This document shows, one piece after another, positions 50,856-59,686 of a DNA stretch of 64,000 nt (the first letter of the stretch is position 1; every line of letters starts with the position of its first letter). Made by a program: the position numbers and the translations under genes. The stretch is taken from assembly GCF_042652925.1 (NCBI RefSeq), contig NZ_JBHSHC010000096.1:62001-126000 (forward strand), given 5' to 3'. The notes below the pieces were generated by a model. The model searched no databases. It had not been told where the DNA came from and saw only the letters and a list, made by a program, of their open reading frames with translations. This DNA comes from Effusibacillus consociatus (GTDB taxonomy: Bacteria > Bacillota > Bacilli > Tumebacillales > Effusibacillaceae).

Positions 50856-51287
50856 TTAATAACCGTCGTATGCGTTGCCCGCACCCCTCACAGTTTTCTG
50901 GGACCAATTGGCCGTGTACAGTTTGTAGTTATAATTTGGACTTACACCTGTGAAGACGTGCCTATACCATGTCGAAGGTACAGCTTGAGGTTTATTGCCA
51001 GAAATCCTTACAGATCCAACTAAAGTACTACCCCAAAAACCGCTACGAATCAGCTTGTATTCAACATCTGCTGGTTTACTATTATCGTTAGTGTCTTGCC
51101 ACCCCACAATAGTAAGTACATTATCTGAGTTTGTGGGTGTAAAAGAACTTGAATTTGAGCCCATATACATTTCAGATTCAAAGGAATAGTAGCAAATACT
51201 ATTAGCTGCAAAGGTAGGAGTGGACAAAGCTAAAGATCCAACTAAAGCAGTTGCCAGCGAAACTTTAATACGGCTGCTAAATTTCAT
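50856..51287 (-). CDS. Small secreted protein of unknown function
   Basis: 143 residues with a clear Sec signal peptide: a positive start, hydrophobic core 'LATALVGSLALS' and a probable cleavage after 'TPTFAA'. The mature part (about 115 residues) is rich in Ser, Asn, Tyr and Trp and looks beta-rich; there is one Cys near its start. On the - strand AGAGAGGAGC precedes the ATG by about 9 bases. It lies between the truncated and intact UbiA genes, with lower GC than its neighbours, so it may have been acquired. Confidence 0.7.
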   Translation of the reverse strand: MKFSSRIKVSLATALVGSLALSTPTFAANSICYYSFESEMYMGSNSSSFTPTNSDNVLTIVGWQDTNDNSKPADVEYKLIRSGFWGSTLVGSVRISGNKPQAVPSTWYRHVFTGVSPNYNYKLYTANWSQKTVRGAGNAYDGY

Positions 51288-51392
51288 TTGCAGTTTGCTC
51301 CTCTCTGTACTATTGTCCCTTTATTACATATTTATTAGCTTTTGCTTTTGCTTTTTCCCCTTCAATAACCTTTCCTTCAATTACTATTTTAA

Positions 51393-52340
51393 CTACCCTA
51401 ACAACACGGAGGACAGCAATCCTAGTGTGTAGGCAATCCCGTACAGTAACTGTAGAAGTACTGTTAGGCCCAGAACGAGGTTTAGTTCGTAATGAGTGGT
51501 ACTGGTCCAGACACGGCGGATGATGAGGAGGACTAACGGCAATGTAAGAAATGTAATCCAGCTTGTCCAAGGAAGGAGTTCGACGGTAGCCAGAATGGCC
51601 TGCAGCAAGTACGGGATCAGCAGGAGGATGGTGAGTTGCTGCTTGCCTGTTTTTTCGGAAGAGAGACTGGCCCATGTAATCTTGCCTACGGAGCGGTCCA
51701 TCTCCCGATCTCGCAGATTGTTGGTATGCACCGTTGCCATTGCCATTACGCCAATGGATATAGCTCCGAGAAATACCGTTCCTCTTACAAATCCCACCTG
51801 CCCGTAATAAGTTCCCAAAACTACCACAGGCCCCATGGAGAAGAGAACGGCCAACTCTCCCAATCCCCTGTAGGCTAAAGGATAGGGGCCACCTGTATAT
51901 AAGTAACCCAGGAGAACTCCAACCAGTACGAACCACAGAAAGCCACTTCCCATCCAAGTGGTCAGATAAATTCCCAGCATCGAAGCGGCTATGTAACAGA
52001 CGATGCCCCCATAATAGACTTGCTTGGGGGTCAACCTACCATCGTGCAAGACTCCCATTTTAAAGGAAACCCCAGTTGTTCTCGCGCTGTATTTATAGTC
52101 ATAGTATTCGTTGAACAGATTGGTTCCCGCTTGAATCAGCATAAATATCAGCATAGCCAACAGAAATGGGAGAGTTTGAGTAATAAAGGCCCGGTCGATA
52201 ACGGCAAAAGCCCCTCCCAGCATAGCCGGAATCAGACTTGAGATTAACGAAGGAAAACGAATCGCTTGAAACCATATTTGAACCAGATTGCTTGGTCTCT
52301 TCTCCAAATACAAGACATCCTTTCCAAGACACGTCAACAA
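51393..52340 (-). CDS. UbiA-family prenyltransferase (MenA-like)
   Basis: 315 residues with about eight or nine membrane segments. The first aspartate-type motif is 'NLFNEYYDYKYS' (last Asp replaced by Ser) and the second is 'NNLRDREMDRSVGK'. The family transfers prenyl chains to aromatic acceptors; 1,4-dihydroxy-2-naphthoate prenyltransferase of menaquinone synthesis is the closest match I know. The start is uncertain: TTG 52340, or TTG codons 27-33 bases further in that follow AAAGGATG. A truncated second copy lies at 50351-50755. Confidence 0.82.
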   Translation of the reverse strand: MLTCLGKDVLYLEKRPSNLVQIWFQAIRFPSLISSLIPAMLGGAFAVIDRAFITQTLPFLLAMLIFMLIQAGTNLFNEYYDYKYSARTTGVSFKMGVLHDGRLTPKQVYYGGIVCYIAASMLGIYLTTWMGSGFLWFVLVGVLLGYLYTGGPYPLAYRGLGELAVLFSMGPVVVLGTYYGQVGFVRGTVFLGAISIGVMAMATVHTNNLRDREMDRSVGKITWASLSSEKTGKQQLTILLLIPYLLQAILATVELLPWTSWITFLTLPLVLLIIRRVWTSTTHYELNLVLGLTVLLQLLYGIAYTLGLLSSVLLG

Positions 52341-52504
52341 CTCTCCCCTTGCAGCTGGAGAGATTCGTATTCTTGCAGAAAACTTGCTTGGGCAGTATAC
52401 AGCCGCCCCAATTCATTATACTTCATCTTGGCAGTTTCTGACTATGAACAACCCTCTCATACAATTCCCTGTCTTGGAATATGAAACAATGAGGGGGGTT
52501 GTCA

Positions 52505-52930
52505 ATGACTGAAACAAGCTATTGGTTCGCACTTTTGGCCGCATTGTCATGGGGAATAGCACCTTTGTTTGAAAAATGGGGAGTCCTTCATACATCGCCC
52601 TACTTTCTTTTATTGGTACAGTCTTTGGTTGTATCGTTTGCCTTACTGGTATTAGGGATCGAGTCGGGTGAGCTGCAGGAGGTAATGCAATTAAATAAAA
52701 AATCATGGATATATTTGGGGATTGCAGGTCTGCTAAGCGGTTTTCTTGCTCAAATGTTCTACTTTAAAGCGTTACAGGGTGGGGAGATCAGTCGCATCAT
52801 TCCTTTAATCAGTTCTTTGCAGATTGTGATTGCTTCCATCAGTGCTTGTTACGTCTGGGGGGAAGCGATCGGGAGCATGAAAGTGATCGGAACGGTGCTG
52901 ATCATAATAGGAATTTTTCTGATTCGATAA
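52505..52930 (+). CDS. EamA-type small multidrug/metabolite transporter (half-size)
   Basis: 141 residues with four to five membrane helices. The N-terminal 'ALLAALSWGIAPLFEKWGV' and the C-terminal 'ISACYVWGEAIGSMKVIGTVLIIIGIFLIR' match a single EamA domain of the drug/metabolite transporter superfamily. Such half-size proteins act as dimers. ATG 52505 is chosen as GAGGGGGG (52491-52498) is 6 bases upstream. The substrate is unknown. Confidence 0.82.
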   Translation: MTETSYWFALLAALSWGIAPLFEKWGVLHTSPYFLLLVQSLVVSFALLVLGIESGELQEVMQLNKKSWIYLGIAGLLSGFLAQMFYFKALQGGEISRIIPLISSLQIVIASISACYVWGEAIGSMKVIGTVLIIIGIFLIR

Positions 52931-53090
52931 ATTTACAAATATTCCAAAATCTAAATTGATATGAAAACTACTAATCTTTAAACAAATATAGAATTTAGAG
53001 TAATAGCTAGAAATACCGCCATTTGCGGTAATAAATTCGCCTGATAGCTTCAAATAACGCGTGATTGTTTTTCACTGTTCATGTAGTATG

Positions 53091-53123
53091 AGTACTGGGA
53101 TAATTCAGATATTTCCCGGTACT
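53091..53123 (+). promoter_or_regulatory. Inverted repeat upstream of the branched-chain binding-protein gene
   Basis: AGTACTGGGA (53091-53100) pairs with TCCCGGTACT (53114-53123), with one G-T pair. Another inverted repeat TACCGC/GCGGTA is at about 53014-53030. Either could be an operator or a leader hairpin; I cannot tell which. Confidence 0.45.
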
Positions 53124-53161
53124 TAAAAAGAAAAAGAGAGATTGGAAGGGGATTTGTCAAA

Positions 53162-54352
53162 TTGAAAAAGAAACTGTTGACAGCAACAACGATTGTGGCT
53201 CTAGCTCTCGGAACGCTGGCCGGTTGTGGAGGAAAGAAGGAAGCCGGAGGTTTAGCGGGTGGCGGCAATTCTGCCGAGACCATTAAAATCGGAGCGAACC
53301 TGGAGTTAACGGGCGGTGTTGCTGCTTTTGGCGCGTCTGCATTCGATGGTGCAAAACTGGCAGTAAAAGAAATTAACAACGCAGGAGGCATCCTGGGGAA
53401 AAAGCTTGAACTGGTACAGGCAGACAATGCGTCCAAAGGTGAAGAATCCACTCGTGCGGTGCAGAGATTAATTTCGTCCGACAAAGTTGTTGCGATCGTC
53501 GGTGCTGCCACTTCAGGAAATACACTGGCAGCTCTCTCGGTTGCAGCAGAGAAAAAAGTTCCAATGATCACGCCTTCTGGCACCGCCGCAAAAGTGACGG
53601 TTGACGAGCGAAGCGGAAAGGTAAATGATTGGGTATTTCGAGCTTGCTTTATTGACCCCTTCCAAGGGACTGTCATGGGGAACTTTGCCACAAAGGACCT
53701 GAATGCAAAAACAGCCGCTATTTATATTGACACGTCCAGTGATTACTCAAAAGGTCTTGCAAAGTCTTTTGAGGAGCAGTTCAAGAAAAACGGGGGGCAA
53801 ATTGTCGCCTCTGAATCCTATCAGCAAAAAGATACCGACTTTAAAGCGGTCCTTACCCGCATCAAACAGAAAAATCCTGATGTGGTATACGTTCCGGGTT
53901 ACTACGAAGAAGTAGGAAAGATTGTAAAGCAAGGCCGTGAGCTTGGAATTACAGTTCCATTTTTGGGCGGTGACGGTTGGGATGCTCCGCAGCTGGCGGA
54001 AATAGCCGGGAAAGACAACCTCAACAACACCTTCTTCTCTAACCATTACGCCGCAGATGATAAATCTCCGGAAGTCCAGTCATTTGTGGACTCCTTTAAG
54101 AAAGAATACGGAAAAACCCCGGATGGATTTGCGATTCTGGGCTATGACAGCGTGAATTTGATTGCCCAGGCAATTAAGCGTGCAGGCAGCACGGATACAG
54201 TGAAGATTAAAGAAGCATTGGCTTCCACCAAGGATTTCAAAGCTGCATCCGGTACCATTACCTATAACGAAAAGCACGATCCGGTGAAATCGGCTGTAGT
54301 AATCGAGTTGAAAGACGGAAAACAAACATTCAAAACAAAGGTTAATCCCTAA
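53162..54352 (+). CDS. Branched-chain amino-acid ABC transporter, substrate-binding protein 1
   Basis: 396 residues, TTG start with GGAAGGGGA about 10 bases upstream. A lipoprotein signal ends at 'LAGCGG' (Cys at about 21). LivJ/LivK-type blocks: 'IGANLELTGGVAAFGASAFD', 'AVKEINNAGGILGKKLELVQ', 'IVGAATSGNTLA' and 'DVVYVPGYYEEVGKIVKQ'. It should capture Leu/Ile/Val-like solutes for the LivHMGF permease downstream. A GC hairpin follows its stop. Confidence 0.93.
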   Translation: MKKKLLTATTIVALALGTLAGCGGKKEAGGLAGGGNSAETIKIGANLELTGGVAAFGASAFDGAKLAVKEINNAGGILGKKLELVQADNASKGEESTRAVQRLISSDKVVAIVGAATSGNTLAALSVAAEKKVPMITPSGTAAKVTVDERSGKVNDWVFRACFIDPFQGTVMGNFATKDLNAKTAAIYIDTSSDYSKGLAKSFEEQFKKNGGQIVASESYQQKDTDFKAVLTRIKQKNPDVVYVPGYYEEVGKIVKQGRELGITVPFLGGDGWDAPQLAEIAGKDNLNNTFFSNHYAADDKSPEVQSFVDSFKKEYGKTPDGFAILGYDSVNLIAQAIKRAGSTDTVKIKEALASTKDFKAASGTITYNEKHDPVKSAVVIELKDGKQTFKTKVNP

Positions 54353-54360
54353 GGCAATAC

Positions 54361-54381
54361 GGGGGCCCTGTGTCCCCCTTT
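54361..54381 (+). other. Intercistronic hairpin after the binding-protein gene
   Basis: GGGGG (54361-54365) pairs with CCCCC (54374-54378), followed by TTTC. It is probably a partial terminator or stabiliser that makes more binding-protein than permease transcript. Confidence 0.6.
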
Positions 54382-54411
54382 CAACTTAACGAGAGAGGTG
54401 CTGAATTCCGC

Positions 54412-55314
54412 ATGGAGTACATTATCCAACAAGTAATCAACGGTATATCGGTTGGCAGCATCTACGCACTCATCGCATTGGGGTATACGATGGTATACGG
54501 GATCATCAAATTGATCAATTTTGCCCACGGCGATGTATTCATGGTGGGTGGATTTGTCGGCCTTTTCACTGCGAAAGCTCTTACAGCCCAAGGATTTTCT
54601 CCTGTCTGGGTTTTCGTAATCGCCCTTTTGCTTGCTATGGTAGCCAGCGGTTTACTAGGGGTAGTAATCGAGCGTACAGCATATAAACCTTTGCGCAACG
54701 CTTCCCGCATTGCTGTACTGATCACCGCCATCGGGGTTTCCTTTTTACTGGAAAATGGCGGAATATTTTTGCTGGGGCCCCAAGCCCAAGGTTTTCCCGA
54801 AATCGTTCAAAAACAGCAGTATAACCTGTTTGGACAAGTCCAGATTGACTCCAATCAGATTATGATTCTGCTTGTAACAATTATCTTGATGGTTGTTCTG
54901 CAGTACATTGTCCATCGAACAAAAATCGGGAAAGCGATGCGTGCGGTTTCCTACGACATGGAAGCGGCTCGTCTGATGGGAATCAACGTGGATACAACGA
55001 TTTCCGCAACCTTTGCGATCGGCTCCGCGCTAGCGGCGGCAGCCGGCGTGATTTTTGGAATGACGTATAACTCAGTAGATCCCTTAATGGGAATTATTCC
55101 GGGTCTAAAAGCGTTTGTTGCAGCGGTTCTTGGCGGAATCGGGATTATCCCCGGTGCGCTTGTGGGCGGCCTGTTGCTGGGTGTAATCGAGACCGGGGTA
55201 TCATCGGTCGGATATTCCCTGTGGCGTGACGGAGTTGCATTCGCCATTCTCATTCTGATTTTAATCTTCAAACCTTCTGGCCTGTTTGGCAAGAACGTTC
55301 GCGAGAAAGTGTAG
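54412..55314 (+). CDS. livH: Branched-chain amino-acid ABC transporter permease LivH
   Basis: 300 residues with about eight membrane helices. 'QQVINGISVGSIYALIALGY' and 'INFAHGDVFMVGGFVG' are the N-terminal hallmarks. 'KIGKAMRAVSYDMEAARLMG' and 'AALSA'-like 'GIIPGALVGGLLLGVIE' regions match the LivH permease. ATG 54412 follows GAGAGAGGTG. It is followed 10 bases later by livM. Confidence 0.93.
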   Translation: MEYIIQQVINGISVGSIYALIALGYTMVYGIIKLINFAHGDVFMVGGFVGLFTAKALTAQGFSPVWVFVIALLLAMVASGLLGVVIERTAYKPLRNASRIAVLITAIGVSFLLENGGIFLLGPQAQGFPEIVQKQQYNLFGQVQIDSNQIMILLVTIILMVVLQYIVHRTKIGKAMRAVSYDMEAARLMGINVDTTISATFAIGSALAAAAGVIFGMTYNSVDPLMGIIPGLKAFVAAVLGGIGIIPGALVGGLLLGVIETGVSSVGYSLWRDGVAFAILILILIFKPSGLFGKNVREKV

Positions 55315-55324
55315 GTGACACCGG

Positions 55325-56284
55325 ATGCGCGTACAAAACAAGAGTTTCTGGACCGGGATCGTTATAAGTATCGTAATTTATGCGTTGTGCCAGGTGTTGA
55401 TTCAGACTGGTGTCCTGAATGACTTCGCTGAATCTACACTCATTCTGATTTGCATTAACATCATTCTTGGCGTTTCGTTGAACTTGATTAATGGTTTTAC
55501 CGGTCAATTCTCAATTGGACACGCGGGATTTATGTCTATTGGCGCTTATCTGTCCGCGATTCTGACCCTGGATTTTGATTTCCCGTTTGTGGCGGCAGTG
55601 ATCGTTGGCGGTCTGGTGGCTGCGGCAGCGGGTCTGATCATCGGGATTCCTTCTCTTCGTCTAAAGGGAGACTATCTCGCAATTGCCACACTTGGTTTTG
55701 GTGAAATTATCCGGATCGTCTGGTTGAACACCGATTATGTAGGAGGTGCCTCCGGTCTCAGTGGGATTCCGAAGGAAACAAGCTGGACATGGGTATTCAT
55801 CTGGACCTTAATCACGGTTGTTGTAATTAACAACTTTGTAAAATCAACGCATGGACGTGCTTGTATCTCTGTTCGTGAGAACGAGATTGCTGCGGAAGCA
55901 ATGGGAATCAACACAACCAAATATAAGGTTATGGCGTTTGTTATCGGTGCGTTTTTCGCGGGTGTAGCCGGCGCCTTGTCCGCCCACATGTTCTATATCA
56001 TCAATCCGAACAGCTTTAACTTTATCAAGTCATTCGAGATTCTTGTAATTGTGGTTCTAGGCGGTTTGGGCAGCACATCCGGTTCCATTGTAGGGGCGAT
56101 CGTGCTGACGATGCTCTTTACCCTCCTGCAGGATTATCCGGATCTTCGAATGATTATCTACTCCGCACTTCTGATTATTATGATGATTTTCCGTCCAAAG
56201 GGACTGATGGGAACACGTGAATTTTCGTTTAACTTCCTGAACAAGAGGGGGGAGCAGCATGGCACAACAAACACTTCTGCTTGA
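55325..56284 (+). CDS. livM: Branched-chain amino-acid ABC transporter permease LivM
   Basis: 319 residues with about nine membrane segments. Blocks: 'LINGFTGQFSIGHAGFMSIG', 'IGIPSLRLKGDYLAIATLGF', 'GRACISVRENEIAAEAMGIN' and 'ILVIVVLGGLGSTSGSIVGA'. It pairs with LivH to form the membrane channel. Its 3' end overlaps livG by 26 bases, indicating coupled translation. Confidence 0.94.
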   Translation: MRVQNKSFWTGIVISIVIYALCQVLIQTGVLNDFAESTLILICINIILGVSLNLINGFTGQFSIGHAGFMSIGAYLSAILTLDFDFPFVAAVIVGGLVAAAAGLIIGIPSLRLKGDYLAIATLGFGEIIRIVWLNTDYVGGASGLSGIPKETSWTWVFIWTLITVVVINNFVKSTHGRACISVRENEIAAEAMGINTTKYKVMAFVIGAFFAGVAGALSAHMFYIINPNSFNFIKSFEILVIVVLGGLGSTSGSIVGAIVLTMLFTLLQDYPDLRMIIYSALLIIMMIFRPKGLMGTREFSFNFLNKRGEQHGTTNTSA

Positions 56285-57035
56285 TGTACAGCAAGCTAGC
56301 CGCTCTTTCGGAGGGTTAAAGGCTGTATCCGATGTTTCCATGCAGATTCGGAAAGGAGAACTGGTCGGTTTGATCGGACCAAACGGTGCCGGCAAAACGA
56401 CTTTGTTCAACCTGTTAACCGGAGTTTATGAACCTTCAGAAGGAAAAATTCTCCTTAACGGAGAGTCGGTCGGCGGACTGAAACCCTACCAGATCACCCA
56501 AAAAGGGGCAGCGCGAACCTTCCAGAACATCCGGCTGTTCAGCGATCTGTCAGTGCTCGACAACGTCAAAATTGCCTACCACCAGCATTCCAAACATTCG
56601 GTTGCTTCATCGATCTTCCGCCTGCCGAGCCATTTTAAAGGCGAGAAAGAGATGACGGAAAAAGCGATCGAATTTTTGAAGATCTTTAAGCTCGACGGGA
56701 AAAAAGACGAACTCGCCAAAAACCTGCCTTACGGAGAACAACGTCGTCTCGAGATTGCACGTGCTTTAGCGGCACGTCCACAGCTCTTGCTGCTGGACGA
56801 ACCTGCGGCGGGAATGAATCCGCAGGAAACTCACGATTTGATGAATTTGATTCAATGGATTCGGAACGAGTTCGATCTTACGATCCTGTTGATTGAGCAT
56901 GACATGTCGTTGGTAATGGGCGTTTGCGAGCGGATCTATGTATTGGATCGCGGACTGTTAATCGCTCACGGGACACCCAGCGAGATCAAGTCCAATCCGA
57001 AAGTTATCGAAGCATATTTGGGACAGGAGGTGTAG
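56259..57035 (+). CDS. livG: Branched-chain amino-acid ABC transporter ATPase LivG
   Basis: 258 residues. Walker A 'GPNGAGKTTLFNLLTG', the ABC signature 'LPYGEQRRLEIARALA', Walker B 'LLLLDEPAAGMNP' and the switch His in 'LLIEHDMSLVMG' are intact. The LivG-type 'GAARTFQNIRLF' is present. It powers transport together with LivF. Confidence 0.95.
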   Translation: MAQQTLLLDVQQASRSFGGLKAVSDVSMQIRKGELVGLIGPNGAGKTTLFNLLTGVYEPSEGKILLNGESVGGLKPYQITQKGAARTFQNIRLFSDLSVLDNVKIAYHQHSKHSVASSIFRLPSHFKGEKEMTEKAIEFLKIFKLDGKKDELAKNLPYGEQRRLEIARALAARPQLLLLDEPAAGMNPQETHDLMNLIQWIRNEFDLTILLIEHDMSLVMGVCERIYVLDRGLLIAHGTPSEIKSNPKVIEAYLGQEV

Positions 57036-57040
57036 CCCCA

Positions 57041-57742
57041 ATGTTAAAGGTGGATAACATTAACGTCTACTATGGTGCGATTCATGCTCTCAAAGGGGTA
57101 AGCCTGACTGTCAATCAGGGCGAGATTGTCTCTTTGATTGGAGCCAACGGAGCCGGTAAATCGACTTTGCTGAAGACACTGTCCGGTCTTTTGAAGCCAA
57201 AGAACGGGGGCATCGAATTTCTTGGCAAGTCGATTGCGGGTCAAGCAGCCCAATCGATTGTGAAACAAGGGTTGATACATTGTCCGGAAGGACGACGTGT
57301 ATTTGCCAACATGTCGGTGGAAGAAAACCTTGAATTGGGTGCTTACTTGCGAAATGACAAGGACATCAAGACGGATCTGGAGAACGTGTACGAACGCTTC
57401 CCGCGCTTGTTGGAGAGACGAAAGCAGCAAGCAGGTACTTTATCCGGGGGCGAACAGCAAATGTTGGCGATCGGTCGCGCTTTAATGGCAAGTCCAGAGC
57501 TGCTGCTGCTGGATGAACCTTCGATGGGTCTTGCACCGCTGCTTGTGCAGGAAATCTTCAACATCATTCAAGAGATTAACCGGACAGGGACAACCGTTTT
57601 GCTGGTGGAGCAGAATGCAAATCAGGCGCTCAAGATTGCGCATCGTGCATATGTTCTGGAAACGGGCAAAATTGTGCTTTCCGGAAATGCCGCTGAACTC
57701 GCTGCCTCGGAAGAGGTAAAAAAGGCATATTTGGGTGCATAA
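57041..57742 (+). CDS. livF: Branched-chain amino-acid ABC transporter ATPase LivF
   Basis: 233 residues. Walker A 'GANGAGKSTLLKTLSG', 'CPEGRRVFANMSVEENL' (LivF hallmark), signature 'LSGGEQQMLAIGRALM', Walker B 'LLLLDEPSMGLAP' and 'LLVEQNANQAL' are present. ATG 57041 is chosen as GGAGG lies about 11 bases upstream and the family starts 'MLKVDNINVYYG'. A terminator at 57776-57805 ends the transporter operon. Confidence 0.95.
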   Translation: MLKVDNINVYYGAIHALKGVSLTVNQGEIVSLIGANGAGKSTLLKTLSGLLKPKNGGIEFLGKSIAGQAAQSIVKQGLIHCPEGRRVFANMSVEENLELGAYLRNDKDIKTDLENVYERFPRLLERRKQQAGTLSGGEQQMLAIGRALMASPELLLLDEPSMGLAPLLVQEIFNIIQEINRTGTTVLLVEQNANQALKIAHRAYVLETGKIVLSGNAAELAASEEVKKAYLGA

Positions 57743-57775
57743 TCAGCATCTCAAACGGCTAAAAATGGGACGGGC

Positions 57776-57805
57776 AAAGCTCTGTTTCGTTGCAGAGCTT
57801 TTTCC
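57776..57805 (+). terminator. Terminator after livF
   Basis: AAAGCTCTG (57776-57784) pairs with CAGAGCTTT (57793-57801), then TTCC. The 290-base gap after livF also holds an inverted repeat ATAGG-cata-CCTAT near 57896 that could regulate the next gene. Confidence 0.82.
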
Positions 57806-58033
57806 AGCCCCAATTTCTTTAGCACTTTTATATTTAAAAGTGTAACTTCTTTAAATAAATATAGATCGAGTAAGAAAGAGAAAGAAAATACGTGATAGGC
57901 ATACCTATTTTCTGATAAAGAGTACATGTAAAAGGTGCTTGTTTTGCCATGATATTGTAATATGGGTTCGTGGATTATTCAGAGTTTTTTCAGTAATCGA
58001 AAGAAAGAGAAAATGCTGGAAGGGGTTAATGTG

Positions 58034-59233
58034 ATGAAGAAAAAGCTCATCGCCGTAACAGCCATTATGACATTGGCTATCGGCACACTTGCTGGGTGCG
58101 GAGGCAACAAGCCTGCAGCAACTAACGGTGGCGGAAGCAGCTCCGGTTCCGGAGACAAAATCAAAATCGGAACCAACTTTGAGATGACCGGTGGCCAGGC
58201 AGCGTTCGGATCATCCGCTCTGAAAGCTGTAAAACTTGCTGTGAAAGAAATTAACGCTGCGGGTGGTGTTCTCGGCAAGCAAATTGAAATCGTTGAAGCT
58301 GACAACGCATCCAAACCGGAAGAATCGAACCGTGCCGCACAGAAATTGATTACAAACGACAAAGTCGTAGCTTTGATCGGTGCAACCACCTCTACCAACA
58401 CATTGGGTGCTGTTCCGGTTGCGATGGAGAAGAAAATCCCGATGATCTCCTCTTCGGCTACCAACCCGAAAGTAACGGTTGATGAGAGAACGAAGAAGGT
58501 GAACGAATGGGTTTTCCGAGCTTGCTTCATCGATCCTTTCCAAGGGAAAGTGATGGCTGACTTTGCAACGAAGGATTTGAAAGCAAAAACAGCTGCGATC
58601 TATACAGATACATCGAGTGACTATTCGAAAGGTCTGACCAAGTTCTTTAAAGAAACTTTCGAAAAGAACGGCGGAAAGATCATTGCTGAAGAGTCCTATC
58701 AGCAAAAAGACACTGATTTCAAAGCGGTTCTCACCCGCATTAAAGATAAGAACCCGGACGTAATCTACGTGCCTGGGTACTATGAAGAAGTAGGTAAGAT
58801 TGTAAAGCAAGCCCGTGAACTCGGCATCAAGGTTCCGATGATGGGTGGCGACGGTTGGGAAGCTTCCCAATTGATTGACATCGCAGGCAAGGAAAATCTG
58901 AACAACACGTTCATTTCAAACCACTATGCTGCGGATGACACCACGCCGGAAGTTAAGGCATTTATTGATGCCTTCAAGAAGGAATATAACGGCGAAACTC
59001 CGGATGCGATGGCAGTTCTCGGATACGATGCAATGAAGATGCTTGCTGACGCGATCAAGCGTGCGGGCAGCACCGATCCGGAAAAACTCAAGACTGCACT
59101 GGCTGCCACCAAAGACTTCAAGGCCGTTACTGGTAACATTACACTCAACGAAAACCATGACCCTGTGAAAGCGGCTGTGGTTCTGGAGTACGTAGACGGC
59201 AAGCAGAAATTTAAAGCAAAAGTAAATCCGTAA
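58034..59233 (+). CDS. Branched-chain amino-acid ABC transporter, substrate-binding protein 2
   Basis: 399 residues, paralogous to the protein at 53162 along its whole length (shared 'SSDYSKGL', 'ESYQQKDTDFKAVLTRIK', 'VPGYYEEVGKIVKQ'). The lipoprotein signal ends at 'LAGCGG' (Cys at about 22). ATG 58034 follows GGAAGGGG by 8 bases; GTG 58031 is an alternative. It has its own terminator and no permease genes, so it probably feeds LivHMGF with a second set of substrates. Confidence 0.93.
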   Translation: MKKKLIAVTAIMTLAIGTLAGCGGNKPAATNGGGSSSGSGDKIKIGTNFEMTGGQAAFGSSALKAVKLAVKEINAAGGVLGKQIEIVEADNASKPEESNRAAQKLITNDKVVALIGATTSTNTLGAVPVAMEKKIPMISSSATNPKVTVDERTKKVNEWVFRACFIDPFQGKVMADFATKDLKAKTAAIYTDTSSDYSKGLTKFFKETFEKNGGKIIAEESYQQKDTDFKAVLTRIKDKNPDVIYVPGYYEEVGKIVKQARELGIKVPMMGGDGWEASQLIDIAGKENLNNTFISNHYAADDTTPEVKAFIDAFKKEYNGETPDAMAVLGYDAMKMLADAIKRAGSTDPEKLKTALAATKDFKAVTGNITLNENHDPVKAAVVLEYVDGKQKFKAKVNP

Positions 59234-59242
59234 CAGAAGACG

Positions 59243-59273
59243 GCGAGAGGCGTAAGCCTCTCGCTTTTCTTTT
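59243..59273 (+). terminator. Terminator after binding protein 2
   Basis: GCGAGAGGC, loop GTAA, GCCTCTCGC, then TTTTCTTTT. Confidence 0.93.
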
Positions 59274-59357
59274 GTTGAGACGAAAGTTTCGTTACAAGAC
59301 CGCCTTCAATTCGACTATAATGAAAGAGAAGTACGTATCCGGGGTGGCGGAAATTTG

Positions 59358-59549
59358 ATGCAAAAGTCACTGTATGAGGTTCGGGAATTGCTGAAACGGT
59401 TCCATATTTTTATCTATACGGGTAATGATCTAAACGATGCAGTTCTTATGGAATTGGAACTGGAAGATTTGTATGAAATGAAGCTGATCGAGGATGAGGA
59501 ATACCTTAAGGCACGGATGATTATTAAACAAGTGAAGTCGAGACATTGA
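59358..59549 (+). CDS. yqgQ: YqgQ-family small protein (DUF910)
   Basis: 63 residues. 'YEVRELLKRFHIFIYTGN' and 'LMELELEDLYEMKLIEDEEY' match the Bacillus YqgQ family, a small helical-bundle protein of unknown function that is widespread in Bacilli. ATG 59358 directly follows a TTG; GGGGTGGCGG is the likely ribosome binding site. Confidence 0.85.
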   Translation: MQKSLYEVRELLKRFHIFIYTGNDLNDAVLMELELEDLYEMKLIEDEEYLKARMIIKQVKSRH

Positions 59550-59605
59550 TCTTAAGATTGATCCTTTTGCTCAGCTTCCCGGTGTTATTGCGTGTTACAA
59601 ATGAT

Positions 59606-59646
59606 AAAACCTCCCTGTTCAAAATTACGAACGGGGAGGTTTTTAA
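59606..59646. terminator. Bidirectional terminator between yqgQ and azoR
   Basis: AAAACCTCCCTGTTC (59606-59620) pairs with GAACGGGGAGGTTTT (59629-59643). T-runs lie on both sides, so it serves both convergent genes. Confidence 0.9.
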
Positions 59647-59686
59647 ATCGAATCTCACCCGAAACGCAGCGGGATACGGGAAAATG

